A stretch of DNA of 64,000 nucleotides, taken from the NCBI GenBank assembly GCA_030654175.1, contig JAURXZ010000001.1:62001-126000 (forward strand), in the 5' to 3' direction. Numbering within the stretch: the stretch's first letter is position 1; each line of letters opens with the position of its first letter. The translations under genes and the position numbers were made by a program. The notes under the pieces were generated by a model that did no database searches, was not told the origin of the DNA, and worked only from the letters and a program-made list of their open reading frames with translations. Positions 50,879-59,325 of this stretch are shown one piece after another. This DNA is from Bacteroidia bacterium (GTDB lineage: Bacteria > Bacteroidota > Bacteroidia > 2-12-FULL-35-15).

Positions 50879-51182
50879 GGCTTTTGAGTTTTTAATGATT
50901 GTTGATTTTAATCTTGCCTTTGCATGAATTGGTATTTAAACCTTGCGAGGTCAAAATTGGGATGAATGACAGGGGTTTAAAAGGTGGTTACTTGTGGTTT
51001 GCCACAAGTTCAAAGAAGGTTGATAGGAAAATCAGGCAGGTTGGAAAGTTTGTTGCATACAAGAAATGTTTTTGGAAAAGCAGAAAAAACAGATTTAAGC
51101 TACGAATGGGATAGTCTTTCTTAAGTCAATTAGGATCGCAAACATCTTGTTCCCATTTTTCAATTCGACAGATAATGTGAAA

Positions 51183-51232
51183 TTCATTTCCGCCATAACT
51201 TATTTTTTTCATCTACTTATGGCGGAAATGAA
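51183..51232. repeat. Inverted repeat 1, 16-bp perfect arms
   Basis: TTCATTTCCGCCATAA (51183-51198) and TTATGGCGGAAATGAA (51217-51232) with an 18-nt spacer. The inner core TGGCGGAAAT is related to the TGGCTAAAT core of the repeats closer to the gene. Confidence 0.8.
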
Positions 51233-51241
51233 ATAATGTCA

Positions 51242-51283
51242 TTTTGGCTATAAGTATACTTTTTTACCCACATTTAGCCAAAA
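51242..51283. repeat. Inverted repeat 2, TTTTGGCTA arms
   Basis: TTTTGGCTA (51242-51250) and TAGCCAAAA (51275-51283), spacer 24 nt. Same TGGCTA core as repeats 4 and 5. Confidence 0.7.
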
Positions 51284-51300
51284 ACTAAAAAAAGGGTTAA

Positions 51301-51344
51301 TACAAATTATTGGCAATAATTCAGAATATTGCCGATAATTTGTA
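51301..51344. repeat. Inverted repeat 3, 18-bp arms
   Basis: TACAAATTATTGGCAATA (51301-51318) and its complement at 51327-51344 with one mismatch and an 8-nt loop. The core TTGGCAATA differs from the TGGCTAAAT type, as if the series has diverged. Confidence 0.75.
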
Positions 51345-51561
51345 TTGCTGTATCAGCTTGTTTCAGACGGCTTAACCATAAATTCATTATGTGATCCTTG
51401 GGGATTTAGAAATGCTTGCTTTCGAGTTCCATTTTATGGAAAAAGAAGTACCTGTAAAAATAATTTGTTGCAATAAGTACTGTTTCGGTGTCTTTCGCAC
51501 TAAATTACTTTAAAAAAACCTCATTAAGGTGTAAAAAATAAGACAGATGTATAAATTCATT

Positions 51562-51599
51562 TTGGCTAAATCAATGGTTTTAAACACACATTTAGCCAA
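51562..51599. repeat. Inverted repeat 4, TTGGCTAAAT arms
   Basis: TTGGCTAAAT (51562-51571) and ATTTAGCCAA (51590-51599) with an 18-nt spacer, the same spacing as repeats 1 and 5. Likely protein-binding site. Confidence 0.75.
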
Positions 51600-51616
51600 C
51601 CTTAATGTTAAGTTAC

Positions 51617-51652
51617 TGGCTAAATCTACACTTTGTTATATACATTTAGCCA
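51617..51652. repeat. Inverted repeat 5, TGGCTAAAT arms
   Basis: TGGCTAAAT (51617-51625) and ATTTAGCCA (51644-51652), spacer 18 nt. Same core and geometry as repeat 4. Confidence 0.75.
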
Positions 51653-51670
51653 AAAACTACTAATTAGCTA

Positions 51671-51700
51671 TTGGCTAAATAAGTATTTTCATTACCTTTG
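51671..51700 (+). promoter_or_regulatory. Promoter of the AAA ATPase gene overlapped by a repeat half-site
   Basis: TACCTTTG (51693-51700) fits the TAnnTTTG -7 element. TTGG at 51671-51674, 18 nt upstream, would serve as -33 element and is the start of a further TTGGCTAAAT half-site (51671-51680). A protein bound there would block the promoter, which suggests repression through the repeat series. Confidence 0.55.
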
Positions 51701-51720
51701 TAATCAAAAAAATAATTCCC

Positions 51721-53139
51721 ATGATAATAGGCAGAGAAGAAGAAATAGCTATACTTAAAGACAAGTTTGTTTCTTCTAAACCCGAATTTGTAGCACTTTA
51801 TGGAAGACGTAGGATAGGTAAAACATTCCTAGTCAGAAATGTCTTTGAAGGAAAATTCACATTCCGTCTCACTGGTATGGCACAAGTTTCATTACAGGAA
51901 CAGCTAACTAATTTTAATGATGCGCTACAAGAGCAATATCCCCAGCCTGATTTGAAAAAAGCAGAGAGCTGGAAGGAAGCCTTCAAGCAAATCGGACAAA
52001 TTGTTGAAAAATCAAAGCAAAAGAAAAAAGTCATTTTTATTGATGAGCTTCCCTGGCTCGATACTACTCACTCTGGCTTTATTCCTGCTTTGGAACATTT
52101 TTGGAATAGCTGGGCATCTGCAAGGAAAGATATTTTACTGATTGTATGTGGATCTGCCGCTTCCTGGATGATAAATAAGCTTATTAATAACAAAGGTGGC
52201 CTTCACAACCGGGTAACCCAAAAAATAAAAATAGAACCATTTACCTTGAAAGAATGTAATGAACTGCTGCTAAATAAGAAAATCACTTTAGATTATTACC
52301 AGCTTATACAACTGTACATGGTTTTGGGTGGTATCCCATTTTATTGGGATTCCGTAGAAAAGGGTCTTAGCGCATCTCAGAATATTGACAAGCTTTGTTT
52401 TGCAAGGAACGGATTACTTACAGGAGAGTTTAACAACTTGTTTAAATCCCTATTTGCTAAAGCTGAACGTCATGAGGCTGTTGTGTCCACACTGGCTAAG
52501 AAAAGTAAAGGTCTTACCCGTGATGAAATCAGCATAGACAGTAAACTTGCAAATGGCGGTGGTTTAACACGGCTACTGGAGGAATTGGAAGAAAGCGGAT
52601 TCATTAGACGATATATGCCATTTGGCAAAAGGGCTAAGAGTAGTTTGTACCAGCTGAGCGACTTCTTTTCTCTTTTTCATATTAAATGGATAAAAGGGCA
52701 AAAAACACCTAGCAAGAATCATTGGGTAAAAATGATTGAAAACCCGAAATATAAGGCATGGAGCGGATATGCTTTTGAACAGGTATGCCTTGCACACAAT
52801 GAACAAATAAGAAAGGCATTGGGAATAAGTGGTATAGGAACAGAAATATCTGCCTGGAAAAGCACTCAATCGAAGGATGGAGCGCAAATTGACCTTGTTA
52901 TTGATCGTAGAGATGGTGTTATTAATTTATGTGAAATGAAATTTTCCGTTGAACAATTTATTATTGATAAAAAATATGATGCTGAACTGCGAAATAAAAT
53001 TGGAACTTTTAGAGCTGAAACTCATACTAGGAAAACTATATTTCTTACCATGGTTACTACTTTTGGTTTACACGTAAATGCTTATTCCGGTAATGTGCAG
53101 AATGATTTTAAAATGGATGTCTTGTTTAAAGATAACTAA
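51721..53139 (+). CDS. AAA+ ATPase with C-terminal DUF234 / PD-(D/E)XK-like domain
   Basis: The 472-aa protein is of the archaeal-type STAND-like ATPase family: Walker A GRRRIGKT (28-35), Walker B KVIFIDELPW (Asp108/Glu109), sensor CGSAASWM, then a winged-helix-like part (SKGLTRDEIS, LTRLLEELEESGFIRRY) and a C-terminal nuclease-like fold with GAQIDLVIDRR and LCEMKF (Asp near 391, Glu405-x-Lys407). Members often occur in mobile or defence islands. It is preceded by the inverted-repeat array, so autoregulation or self-associated mobility is possible. Function unproven. Confidence 0.88.
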   Translation: MIIGREEEIAILKDKFVSSKPEFVALYGRRRIGKTFLVRNVFEGKFTFRLTGMAQVSLQEQLTNFNDALQEQYPQPDLKKAESWKEAFKQIGQIVEKSKQKKKVIFIDELPWLDTTHSGFIPALEHFWNSWASARKDILLIVCGSAASWMINKLINNKGGLHNRVTQKIKIEPFTLKECNELLLNKKITLDYYQLIQLYMVLGGIPFYWDSVEKGLSASQNIDKLCFARNGLLTGEFNNLFKSLFAKAERHEAVVSTLAKKSKGLTRDEISIDSKLANGGGLTRLLEELEESGFIRRYMPFGKRAKSSLYQLSDFFSLFHIKWIKGQKTPSKNHWVKMIENPKYKAWSGYAFEQVCLAHNEQIRKALGISGIGTEISAWKSTQSKDGAQIDLVIDRRDGVINLCEMKFSVEQFIIDKKYDAELRNKIGTFRAETHTRKTIFLTMVTTFGLHVNAYSGNVQNDFKMDVLFKDN

Positions 53140-53270
53140 AGTGCATAGTTACGGGTTATTACAAATTCCATTTTTACTATAAATAGCCCTGGGTTTAGCA
53201 TCAAATCACATAAAATGACTACTTTTATAATGCAATTTTCCGCCCTTTTTTAATTATAACCAGTTTAACG

Positions 53271-54131
53271 ATGTCAAGACCTACAATTAGAGTATTTATT
53301 AGCTACGCATGGGAATCAGATGACTTTAAGGATTCTATATGGAACCTTGCGGGATGGCTTCTAAACAATAGCGGGGGAGAAATTCAGGTAATGATGGATC
53401 GTTATTTTGAAAACCGCCCGCCTGAAAAGGGATGGCAAATTTGGATGCAAAATGAAATAGATGCTGCTGATGTTGTGTTAATTGTTTGTAGTCCGTTATA
53501 TAAGAAACGCTTTCAAAGGGAAGATGATAATGAAATTGGTGGTGCTGGCGTAACATTTGAAGGAGCGATCATAACCCAAGAGTTGTACAGTACCAAATTA
53601 AGAAACAGTAAATTTTTTCCAATACTCCCTGAAAATGGAAATATAACAGATATTCCAACAATACTCCAATCCTACAATAATAACCACACATTCCCCAATG
53701 GAAATGAGCGTATATTAAAGCTAATTTATAACGATAATCCTACACATCTGACAGAGATCACAAATGCAATATCAGATATACCTGCTGAGACCAAAAATGG
53801 TGAACTTGAAAAGGCAATTGTAGATGAAATCATTGAAGAAATTACGGAACAAGAAGAAAATAACGAGAAAACTATGTTGACCCCAATTCAAATTATCGTT
53901 AGAACATTTCTTTCACTAAGTGAAAATTCTAAAATTGATATCAGCAAAAAACTTGGCATTTTTGATCCGAGCTTTAATACGATGAATCCTAATGAAAGGG
54001 ATAAAGCGATTTTTAAACTCATAAAGGAACAAAATTTATTACATGCCCTGTGGGAACAAATAAATTCAATAAATCCTTTTGAAAACAATACTAATCCCTT
54101 TAACAAAAAAGAAAATGAATTACACAGCTAA
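53271..54131 (+). CDS. SEFIR-domain protein, probable effector/sensor of a conflict system
   Basis: The 286-aa protein has an N-terminal SEFIR (TIR-like) domain: VFISYAWES at residues 8-16, then a Trp-rich helix (NLAGWLLNNSGGEIQVMMDR), VVLIVCSPLYKKRF and GVTFEGAIITQELYST. The rest is helical and acidic. SEFIR/TIR domains in bacteria act as signalling adaptors or NAD-degrading effectors in immunity. The next gene overlaps its end by 17 nt, so it is part of the operon with the two GTPases and GAP1-like protein. Confidence 0.88.
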   Translation: MSRPTIRVFISYAWESDDFKDSIWNLAGWLLNNSGGEIQVMMDRYFENRPPEKGWQIWMQNEIDAADVVLIVCSPLYKKRFQREDDNEIGGAGVTFEGAIITQELYSTKLRNSKFFPILPENGNITDIPTILQSYNNNHTFPNGNERILKLIYNDNPTHLTEITNAISDIPAETKNGELEKAIVDEIIEEITEQEENNEKTMLTPIQIIVRTFLSLSENSKIDISKKLGIFDPSFNTMNPNERDKAIFKLIKEQNLLHALWEQINSINPFENNTNPFNKKENELHS

Positions 54132-55266
54132 AGATCATTTCCCAGACTGGTACAAAGTCACAAAAATAACAGTAACAAAGGACTTAGTGAAGTCCCGTAT
54201 TCAGGCTATTGATGAAATTATACAAATAGAAAAGAAAGAATTTTGGTTAGACCTGGTAAGGCTGGCAGTAGGATTAAAACCAAAGGATCCCAAAACATCC
54301 ATAGATTTTATTAAAGAATTTAAAGATACAGATGTTACATTTCCAATTTCTAATAACGAGAAATTATTGGAAACGCTTGCAGGAATTACACTTTGCTTTA
54401 AACTCGAAGCGCAGGATTTAGAAGAAGAGCCGGAAGCTGAAGTGGAAGAAAAGGAAGAAGAAACTGAAGAAGAAACGAAGGAGGAAGAAACGGAGGAAGA
54501 AACAGAAACAGATTATGAAACACTTACCAACCTGAACACTGCGATAAGTCTTTCCATTATCAACATTAATTTATTAGGACAATACAAAAACGAGGGCATC
54601 CCTTTTACAGAATATGCAGAAAATTATTTAGGATCAAAAAACTACATAGAAAGGCAGCAAGAAGAGGAAGATTATGATGAACAGCTTGCAACAATCCATG
54701 AAGAACTTGAAGAGACCGATGCTGAAATGTCAAAAGAAGACAACCAAACAGTCATTAAAACACTTCAATCAGTAATTCAAAAAAATATAATTCTTTCTGA
54801 AGAACTAAATATTCTTTCGTGGATTTTTGGTGAATACAGTAAATATGCGAAGAAATTCTTCCAGGAGGCTGGCTTTATACCAATGATTACTTGCAGTGCT
54901 TTAGAGTTACAGGAAAAAGCACCAAAGCACCATTTCTTACCTTCCGCTAAAAGTCTTTTGCACCGCATTCTTACCATCAGTAATTCTACAAAAAAATTAT
55001 CTAATGTTACAGTTTATGATGTTGTTAGTCCATTAACACCGGAAATAAAATCTATTTTAACCAAACATAAAGACAATATTTCAGAACTAACTCCTTACAT
55101 GCTTGCAGTTCTGAAATCGGAAGAAGTAGATACTGGAGCAGATTACAGCGCCTCCTATAAAAAAGCAACGAATGGTGGAGATCTTAAAAAAGCATTGAGA
55201 CCTGAAGTATTAGCAGGCCAGATCTATAACGAACTTGTTTTTATCAAAACACTGGAAAATGCCTGA
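54115..55266 (+). CDS. Acidic helical protein of the conflict operon
   Basis: The 383-aa protein starts at ATG 54115, inside the end of the SEFIR gene. It has a helical N-terminal domain (residues 1-100), a Glu/Thr tract at about 101-135 (long runs of EEE), and a second helical domain (residues 190-383: QSVIQKNIILSEELNILSWI, LKKALRPEVLAGQIYNELVF). No motif names it. The overlap with the SEFIR gene and 8-nt overlap with the GTPase gene make it an obligate partner, perhaps the adapter between sensor and GTPases. Confidence 0.75.
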   Translation: MNYTAKDHFPDWYKVTKITVTKDLVKSRIQAIDEIIQIEKKEFWLDLVRLAVGLKPKDPKTSIDFIKEFKDTDVTFPISNNEKLLETLAGITLCFKLEAQDLEEEPEAEVEEKEEETEEETKEEETEEETETDYETLTNLNTAISLSIININLLGQYKNEGIPFTEYAENYLGSKNYIERQQEEEDYDEQLATIHEELEETDAEMSKEDNQTVIKTLQSVIQKNIILSEELNILSWIFGEYSKYAKKFFQEAGFIPMITCSALELQEKAPKHHFLPSAKSLLHRILTISNSTKKLSNVTVYDVVSPLTPEIKSILTKHKDNISELTPYMLAVLKSEEVDTGADYSASYKKATNGGDLKKALRPEVLAGQIYNELVFIKTLENA

Positions 55267-56290
55267 AGCAGTCAAACTAAAAAAATGCACTGAAGAACAT
55301 TGCAAAGTCCATATTGATGGGAAGTGCATGGATGCTCTCGATATTGACAAAGGCGAGTGCTCTCATTTTTATTTAGAAGATAGTACTGAAGAAGGTGAAA
55401 AAAAAAGTGTTCCCCAGGAAGTTAAAAAAGTTCCCTCTGTAAAACTTTATAATGGGGATGAAATGAATGCTGATGAAACGGAACAAATTACACATAAACA
55501 CAGCACAAAAGTAATTGCTGTTGTCGGGGATTCTGATTGTGGTAAAACAACTCTATTGGCAGAAATATATAATTCATTTCAAAGGGGTGCTAACGGAGAT
55601 TTATTATTTGCAGGATCTCAAACACTCATCGGTTTTGAAAAAAGATCTCATTTTTCAAAAGTAGAATCAAATGCAAATGATCCGGACACAGGAAAAACCA
55701 TTGCCCGTGAGTTTGGTTTTTTACACTTATCATTAAAGAAGAAAGAGTTTACTGATGAGGAAGCAACACATATTTTACTTTCTGACATTTCAGGTGAACG
55801 ATTTCAATTTGCAAGGGATTCAAGTACTATAATGAAGGAGCTGGGATTGCTGACGAATGTTGAACAGGTCATTTTTATGATTGACGGAGAGAAATTAGCT
55901 GAGAAAAAGGCAAGAGCACTTACAATTTCAAATGCGATGACTTTTATACAAAGTGCATTGGATAATGGGATTTTTAATGACCAGACCAATCTGAAAGTTG
56001 TAGTTTCCAAATGGGATAAAATGGAAGGTGATAGTACATTTGATTTTGCAAAGCAAATAGATGAACCGTTTACCAAAAGATTTTCGTCAAGAGTAAAATC
56101 ATTTGTTGTAACAAAAATTGCTGCAAGGCCTAAAAAGCCTAACAAGACTGTTACCTCCGGCTTCGGAATATATGAATTGCTTAACGATTGTTATTTGGTA
56201 AAAAGAGAGTTAAATAACAGGAAGCCCTATTTTACTCAGACAGAAAGTAGCAGGGAGTTTCATAATATTAAAATACAACCTGAAATATGA
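55259..56290 (+). CDS. GTPase with N-terminal Cys cluster (double-GTPase system, first GTPase)
   Basis: The 343-aa protein has Cys at residues 10, 15, 23 and 34 (KKCTEEHCKVHIDGKCMDAL), a likely zinc site, then a P-loop GDSDCGKTT (90-98), switch-II-like LLSDISGERF (Asp176/Gly179) and the G4 motif VVVSKWDKM (SKWD at 250-253 in place of NKxD). This matches the DO-GTPase2 type of the paired bacterial GTPases. The start overlaps the previous gene by 8 nt and the next by 4 nt (ATGA). Confidence 0.88.
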   Translation: MPEAVKLKKCTEEHCKVHIDGKCMDALDIDKGECSHFYLEDSTEEGEKKSVPQEVKKVPSVKLYNGDEMNADETEQITHKHSTKVIAVVGDSDCGKTTLLAEIYNSFQRGANGDLLFAGSQTLIGFEKRSHFSKVESNANDPDTGKTIAREFGFLHLSLKKKEFTDEEATHILLSDISGERFQFARDSSTIMKELGLLTNVEQVIFMIDGEKLAEKKARALTISNAMTFIQSALDNGIFNDQTNLKVVVSKWDKMEGDSTFDFAKQIDEPFTKRFSSRVKSFVVTKIAARPKKPNKTVTSGFGIYELLNDCYLVKRELNNRKPYFTQTESSREFHNIKIQPEI

Positions 56291-57174
56291 GCGAAACGAG
56301 AATCCTGATTTCGGGCCTGCCCTCAACAGGAAAAACAACATTTATCGCTGCGTTATGGAATTATATCAATTCCGATGTAGACGATAAATCGTTAACATTA
56401 GACACGCTTGCCGGCAGTGAGCATGAATATTTAAATAGCATTGCAAACGATTGGTTAGCTTATAAGGATCCGTCCCGGAGCTTGCAAAACACAAATTTTG
56501 AACGTGTAATTATGCCCCTAAAAAAAACGGCAACAGGAGAAGCTATTACAATTGAAATACCCGATGTTGCCGGAGAGAAATTTCGTGACCATTTTGATTT
56601 AAGAGAATGGCCGTTTGAATTTGACAAATTGCTCGATAATTTATCTGGCATAGTTGTTTTTGTTAATCCACTGCATAAAAACAATCTGCCACAGTTTATT
56701 GCTGATGTACAAGAGATAGAAGATTTTTTTGAGGAAGATAATGCAGAAGCAAAAAAGGCTGAAGATGCTGAGACAAGACCTGCTCCAACCTTAACAAACT
56801 GGGATGTAAAATTTGTACCGAACCAGGTTAAGATGGTTGAAGTATTACAATTACTGCAATTCCATAAGGCACAAAACAAACAATTAAAAATATCCCTTAT
56901 CGTATCAGCCTGGGATACGGTTTCAGGTGCAGATACTATTTTACCGAAAGAGTGGATGGAAAATAATTTACCACTTTTATACCAATACCTGATTTGTAAT
57001 ACTGATAAATATATAGTAAGATTTTTTGGTGTTAGCGCTCAGGGCTGCGATTACGGTGATGAAAAGGCATTAGATAATCTGATGAATAAAAATTCCCATG
57101 ACCGGATTGTTGTAAAAGAAGATGGAGAGCCGATAAAAGATATAACCCAACCAATTATTTGGATGACTGAATAA
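56287..57174 (+). CDS. Second GTPase of the double-GTPase pair
   Basis: The 295-aa protein has P-loop GLPSTGKTT (10-18), switch II IEIPDVAGEKF (Asp93/Gly96), a hydrophobic strand GIVVFVNPLH, and G4 VSAWDTV (207-212). It resembles the first GTPase distantly and fits the DO-GTPase1 type that accompanies GAP1 proteins. A short Ala/Glu-rich loop (about residues 145-165) is inserted. Likely forms a heterocomplex with the upstream GTPase; GTP hydrolysis is inferred from motifs. Confidence 0.88.
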   Translation: MSETRILISGLPSTGKTTFIAALWNYINSDVDDKSLTLDTLAGSEHEYLNSIANDWLAYKDPSRSLQNTNFERVIMPLKKTATGEAITIEIPDVAGEKFRDHFDLREWPFEFDKLLDNLSGIVVFVNPLHKNNLPQFIADVQEIEDFFEEDNAEAKKAEDAETRPAPTLTNWDVKFVPNQVKMVEVLQLLQFHKAQNKQLKISLIVSAWDTVSGADTILPKEWMENNLPLLYQYLICNTDKYIVRFFGVSAQGCDYGDEKALDNLMNKNSHDRIVVKEDGEPIKDITQPIIWMTE

Positions 57175-57175
57175 A

Positions 57176-59299
57176 ATGAGCATTGAAATAAATCAGACAT
57201 TACATGGATATCAAAATGGACATCAGCTACTGGCGAGCTCGACAGAGCTGTCTTTGGTTGAGAAAAAACTGCTGTTGTTCCAATCAGATCTTTCAGGTTC
57301 AAATATTGATGAGGGATTTGACAATTATTTGACGGGGTATCCCATTTCAGAGGTAGGATTATATGCTTTTGCAAAGACCTGGTATGCTAAAGAAATGAAA
57401 CGGCCAGGCTGTGTTTGGACACATACTTTATTAATAAAATTTTCGGATCTCGGTAAAATTCCTGACTTTAATTTATTAGAATATTTATTTCACAGGCCGA
57501 CATTAAATGACTATAATATTTTCTCTAACAAATTTGATATTTCAGCAGAGAAACTAATTGCTGAAGCAAGTACGGAGGATATAAAACTTAATGAACCCGT
57601 AAAAGGAATGCTGGAAGCTCTATATATCGAAACGGATAAAGCTGCAATTGTTCCAGCCAAAAACTCTGAAGAATATAAAAAGGATGTACTTGATATTTGG
57701 AGCGATCAATGGCCAAGATTAAGGAGAAGCTTTACGTTTTGTACTGGTGCACTGAGTATTAGAATGTTAGAAGATAAAAATTACGATTTCCAAATAGTAC
57801 CTCAAAAAAACCTTTCGACTATTGAGCGTAAGGCAAAAAATATTTTTATTTCTCACCATAGTTCAGAACAAGTTGACGATCTAATTAAAATTTTATATAA
57901 GTTTTCTAAAAATGAACGTAGAAAATTTTTATGGACATACGGAGCTGACATTGAAGGAGAACGCAAAAATTACCTGCCTTTGCTTAAAGTTTTCGAAACA
58001 ATAAATAAATCTAATGTCGATTTAAAAGAAATAGCAGAACAGATTGAAGGATTTTTCCCTGAGAAAACTCAAGCTCGACTTCTAAAGAACAAACTTTTTG
58101 GAAAGGAATCTATTTTGTTGCAAACTTTTTCAGAAGTTCAACTCATGCAATTTTTGCTTCATGATAATTTGACATTTATTGATCCATTGGAATTACATTT
58201 GGAAGAAAGACTTTTGAAAATGCTTAACTCAAGGGAGATTTCAATAAACACATTTCTTGATGTTTGGGAAAATGCTATTGAGAATAGAATTTCTATACAA
58301 TTCATTGAGAATTTTGAAATCGACCGTGACGAATTAATTTATAGTATTACTAAAAATCCGGAGCTTATAGATTTATTTCTTCATAAAATGGATTTAGTTT
58401 CTGATGCACCTGAGACGTGGAAACTAAATATAAACTCACAAAGAAAAATTTTGAATCACTTATTACATAATTCTGATATAACACGCAGTAAATATATAAA
58501 TGCGATACTCATTTCAAAAAGTGAAATAGTACTGGATCTATATAATGAATTAGGTAATGAAGTAATTATTGATTCTTTAGATTGGCTAAATGAAAGTAAT
58601 GATAGAGTTCTCAATTATGAGTGGTCGAAAGAAATTGCTGATACGGAAAATGTTTTAAAAAGATGGATCGGTAATCATGGAAAGCCCTCAATTTCTATTT
58701 ATAACTTAATTTTCAATTATTTTAATTTTGGACAAATAAGAAAATTGAATTTCAGTGCAGATGATCTTCTTGACATATATTCTAAATTAAATGTAACCAA
58801 ACAGGATCAGGTATTTTCAACAATCGTTATATTCTCATTAGGTCTTGATGAAAAATTACGTAATGGTCAAATTGTAATAAAGGAAACTTTCCAAGCTATT
58901 TATGATATGGCTTCTGCTTCTAAAATAGATGCGAAATATTGGGCTATCATTCCTAAAGAAGAATTTTATGATACTGATAACGATGATGATGTGTATGATC
59001 CTTTTTATATGTTTTCCTTTTTTAAGACACCAAAGAAAAGAAAAGGTGTGCCAGCATGGGATTATTGTGAACTATTGGCAAGAACTGTTACAAATCGTTG
59101 TATATCTCAATCATGGGACAAACGTCTTTTTTTTAAAACGTTTAAAAGCTCCCAATCTTTTATGAAATCGATTAAATATTGTTTAACGTTTAAAGCCGGA
59201 ATGAGATTTTTATCTCAATTAATTGAGGAAGTAAGTGTAAGAAAGGATATTGCTACTGACCAACAAAAAAAAATACTTTCAACTGTTGATTTTGAATAA
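57176..59299 (+). CDS. GAP1-like protein (GTPase-associated protein 1)
   Basis: The 707-aa protein begins with the GAP1-N1 pattern IEINQTLHGYQNGHQLLASS followed by LDEGFDNYLTGYP-type sequence (here SNIDEGFDNYLTGYPISEVG), PGCVWTHTLLI, and SDQWPRLRRSFTFCTGALS. The rest is helical repeats. In the family this protein is encoded next to the double GTPases and serves as their partner in NTP-dependent conflict systems. The gene starts 1 nt after the second GTPase gene. Confidence 0.88.
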   Translation: MSIEINQTLHGYQNGHQLLASSTELSLVEKKLLLFQSDLSGSNIDEGFDNYLTGYPISEVGLYAFAKTWYAKEMKRPGCVWTHTLLIKFSDLGKIPDFNLLEYLFHRPTLNDYNIFSNKFDISAEKLIAEASTEDIKLNEPVKGMLEALYIETDKAAIVPAKNSEEYKKDVLDIWSDQWPRLRRSFTFCTGALSIRMLEDKNYDFQIVPQKNLSTIERKAKNIFISHHSSEQVDDLIKILYKFSKNERRKFLWTYGADIEGERKNYLPLLKVFETINKSNVDLKEIAEQIEGFFPEKTQARLLKNKLFGKESILLQTFSEVQLMQFLLHDNLTFIDPLELHLEERLLKMLNSREISINTFLDVWENAIENRISIQFIENFEIDRDELIYSITKNPELIDLFLHKMDLVSDAPETWKLNINSQRKILNHLLHNSDITRSKYINAILISKSEIVLDLYNELGNEVIIDSLDWLNESNDRVLNYEWSKEIADTENVLKRWIGNHGKPSISIYNLIFNYFNFGQIRKLNFSADDLLDIYSKLNVTKQDQVFSTIVIFSLGLDEKLRNGQIVIKETFQAIYDMASASKIDAKYWAIIPKEEFYDTDNDDDVYDPFYMFSFFKTPKKRKGVPAWDYCELLARTVTNRCISQSWDKRLFFKTFKSSQSFMKSIKYCLTFKAGMRFLSQLIEEVSVRKDIATDQQKKILSTVDFE

Positions 59300-59325
59300 C
59301 ATAATAATAAACTATAATTACGTTT

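Larger units (their letters stand above)
50879..51720. other. 842-bp intergenic region with serial inverted repeats
   Basis: This divergent spacer separates the minus-strand structural operon from the plus-strand cargo. From 50899 to 51114 an open plus frame exists but its composition and start do not look coding. From 51183 on it holds five inverted repeats and one promoter (listed separately), with A/T-rich filler between 51345 and 51560 in which I see nothing definite. Confidence 0.7.

Noticed and set aside
50899-51114. Plus-strand 71-aa frame as a gene
   Set aside because: No RBS-like leader or promoter, basic composition without motif, and it lies in the control region of the structural operon.
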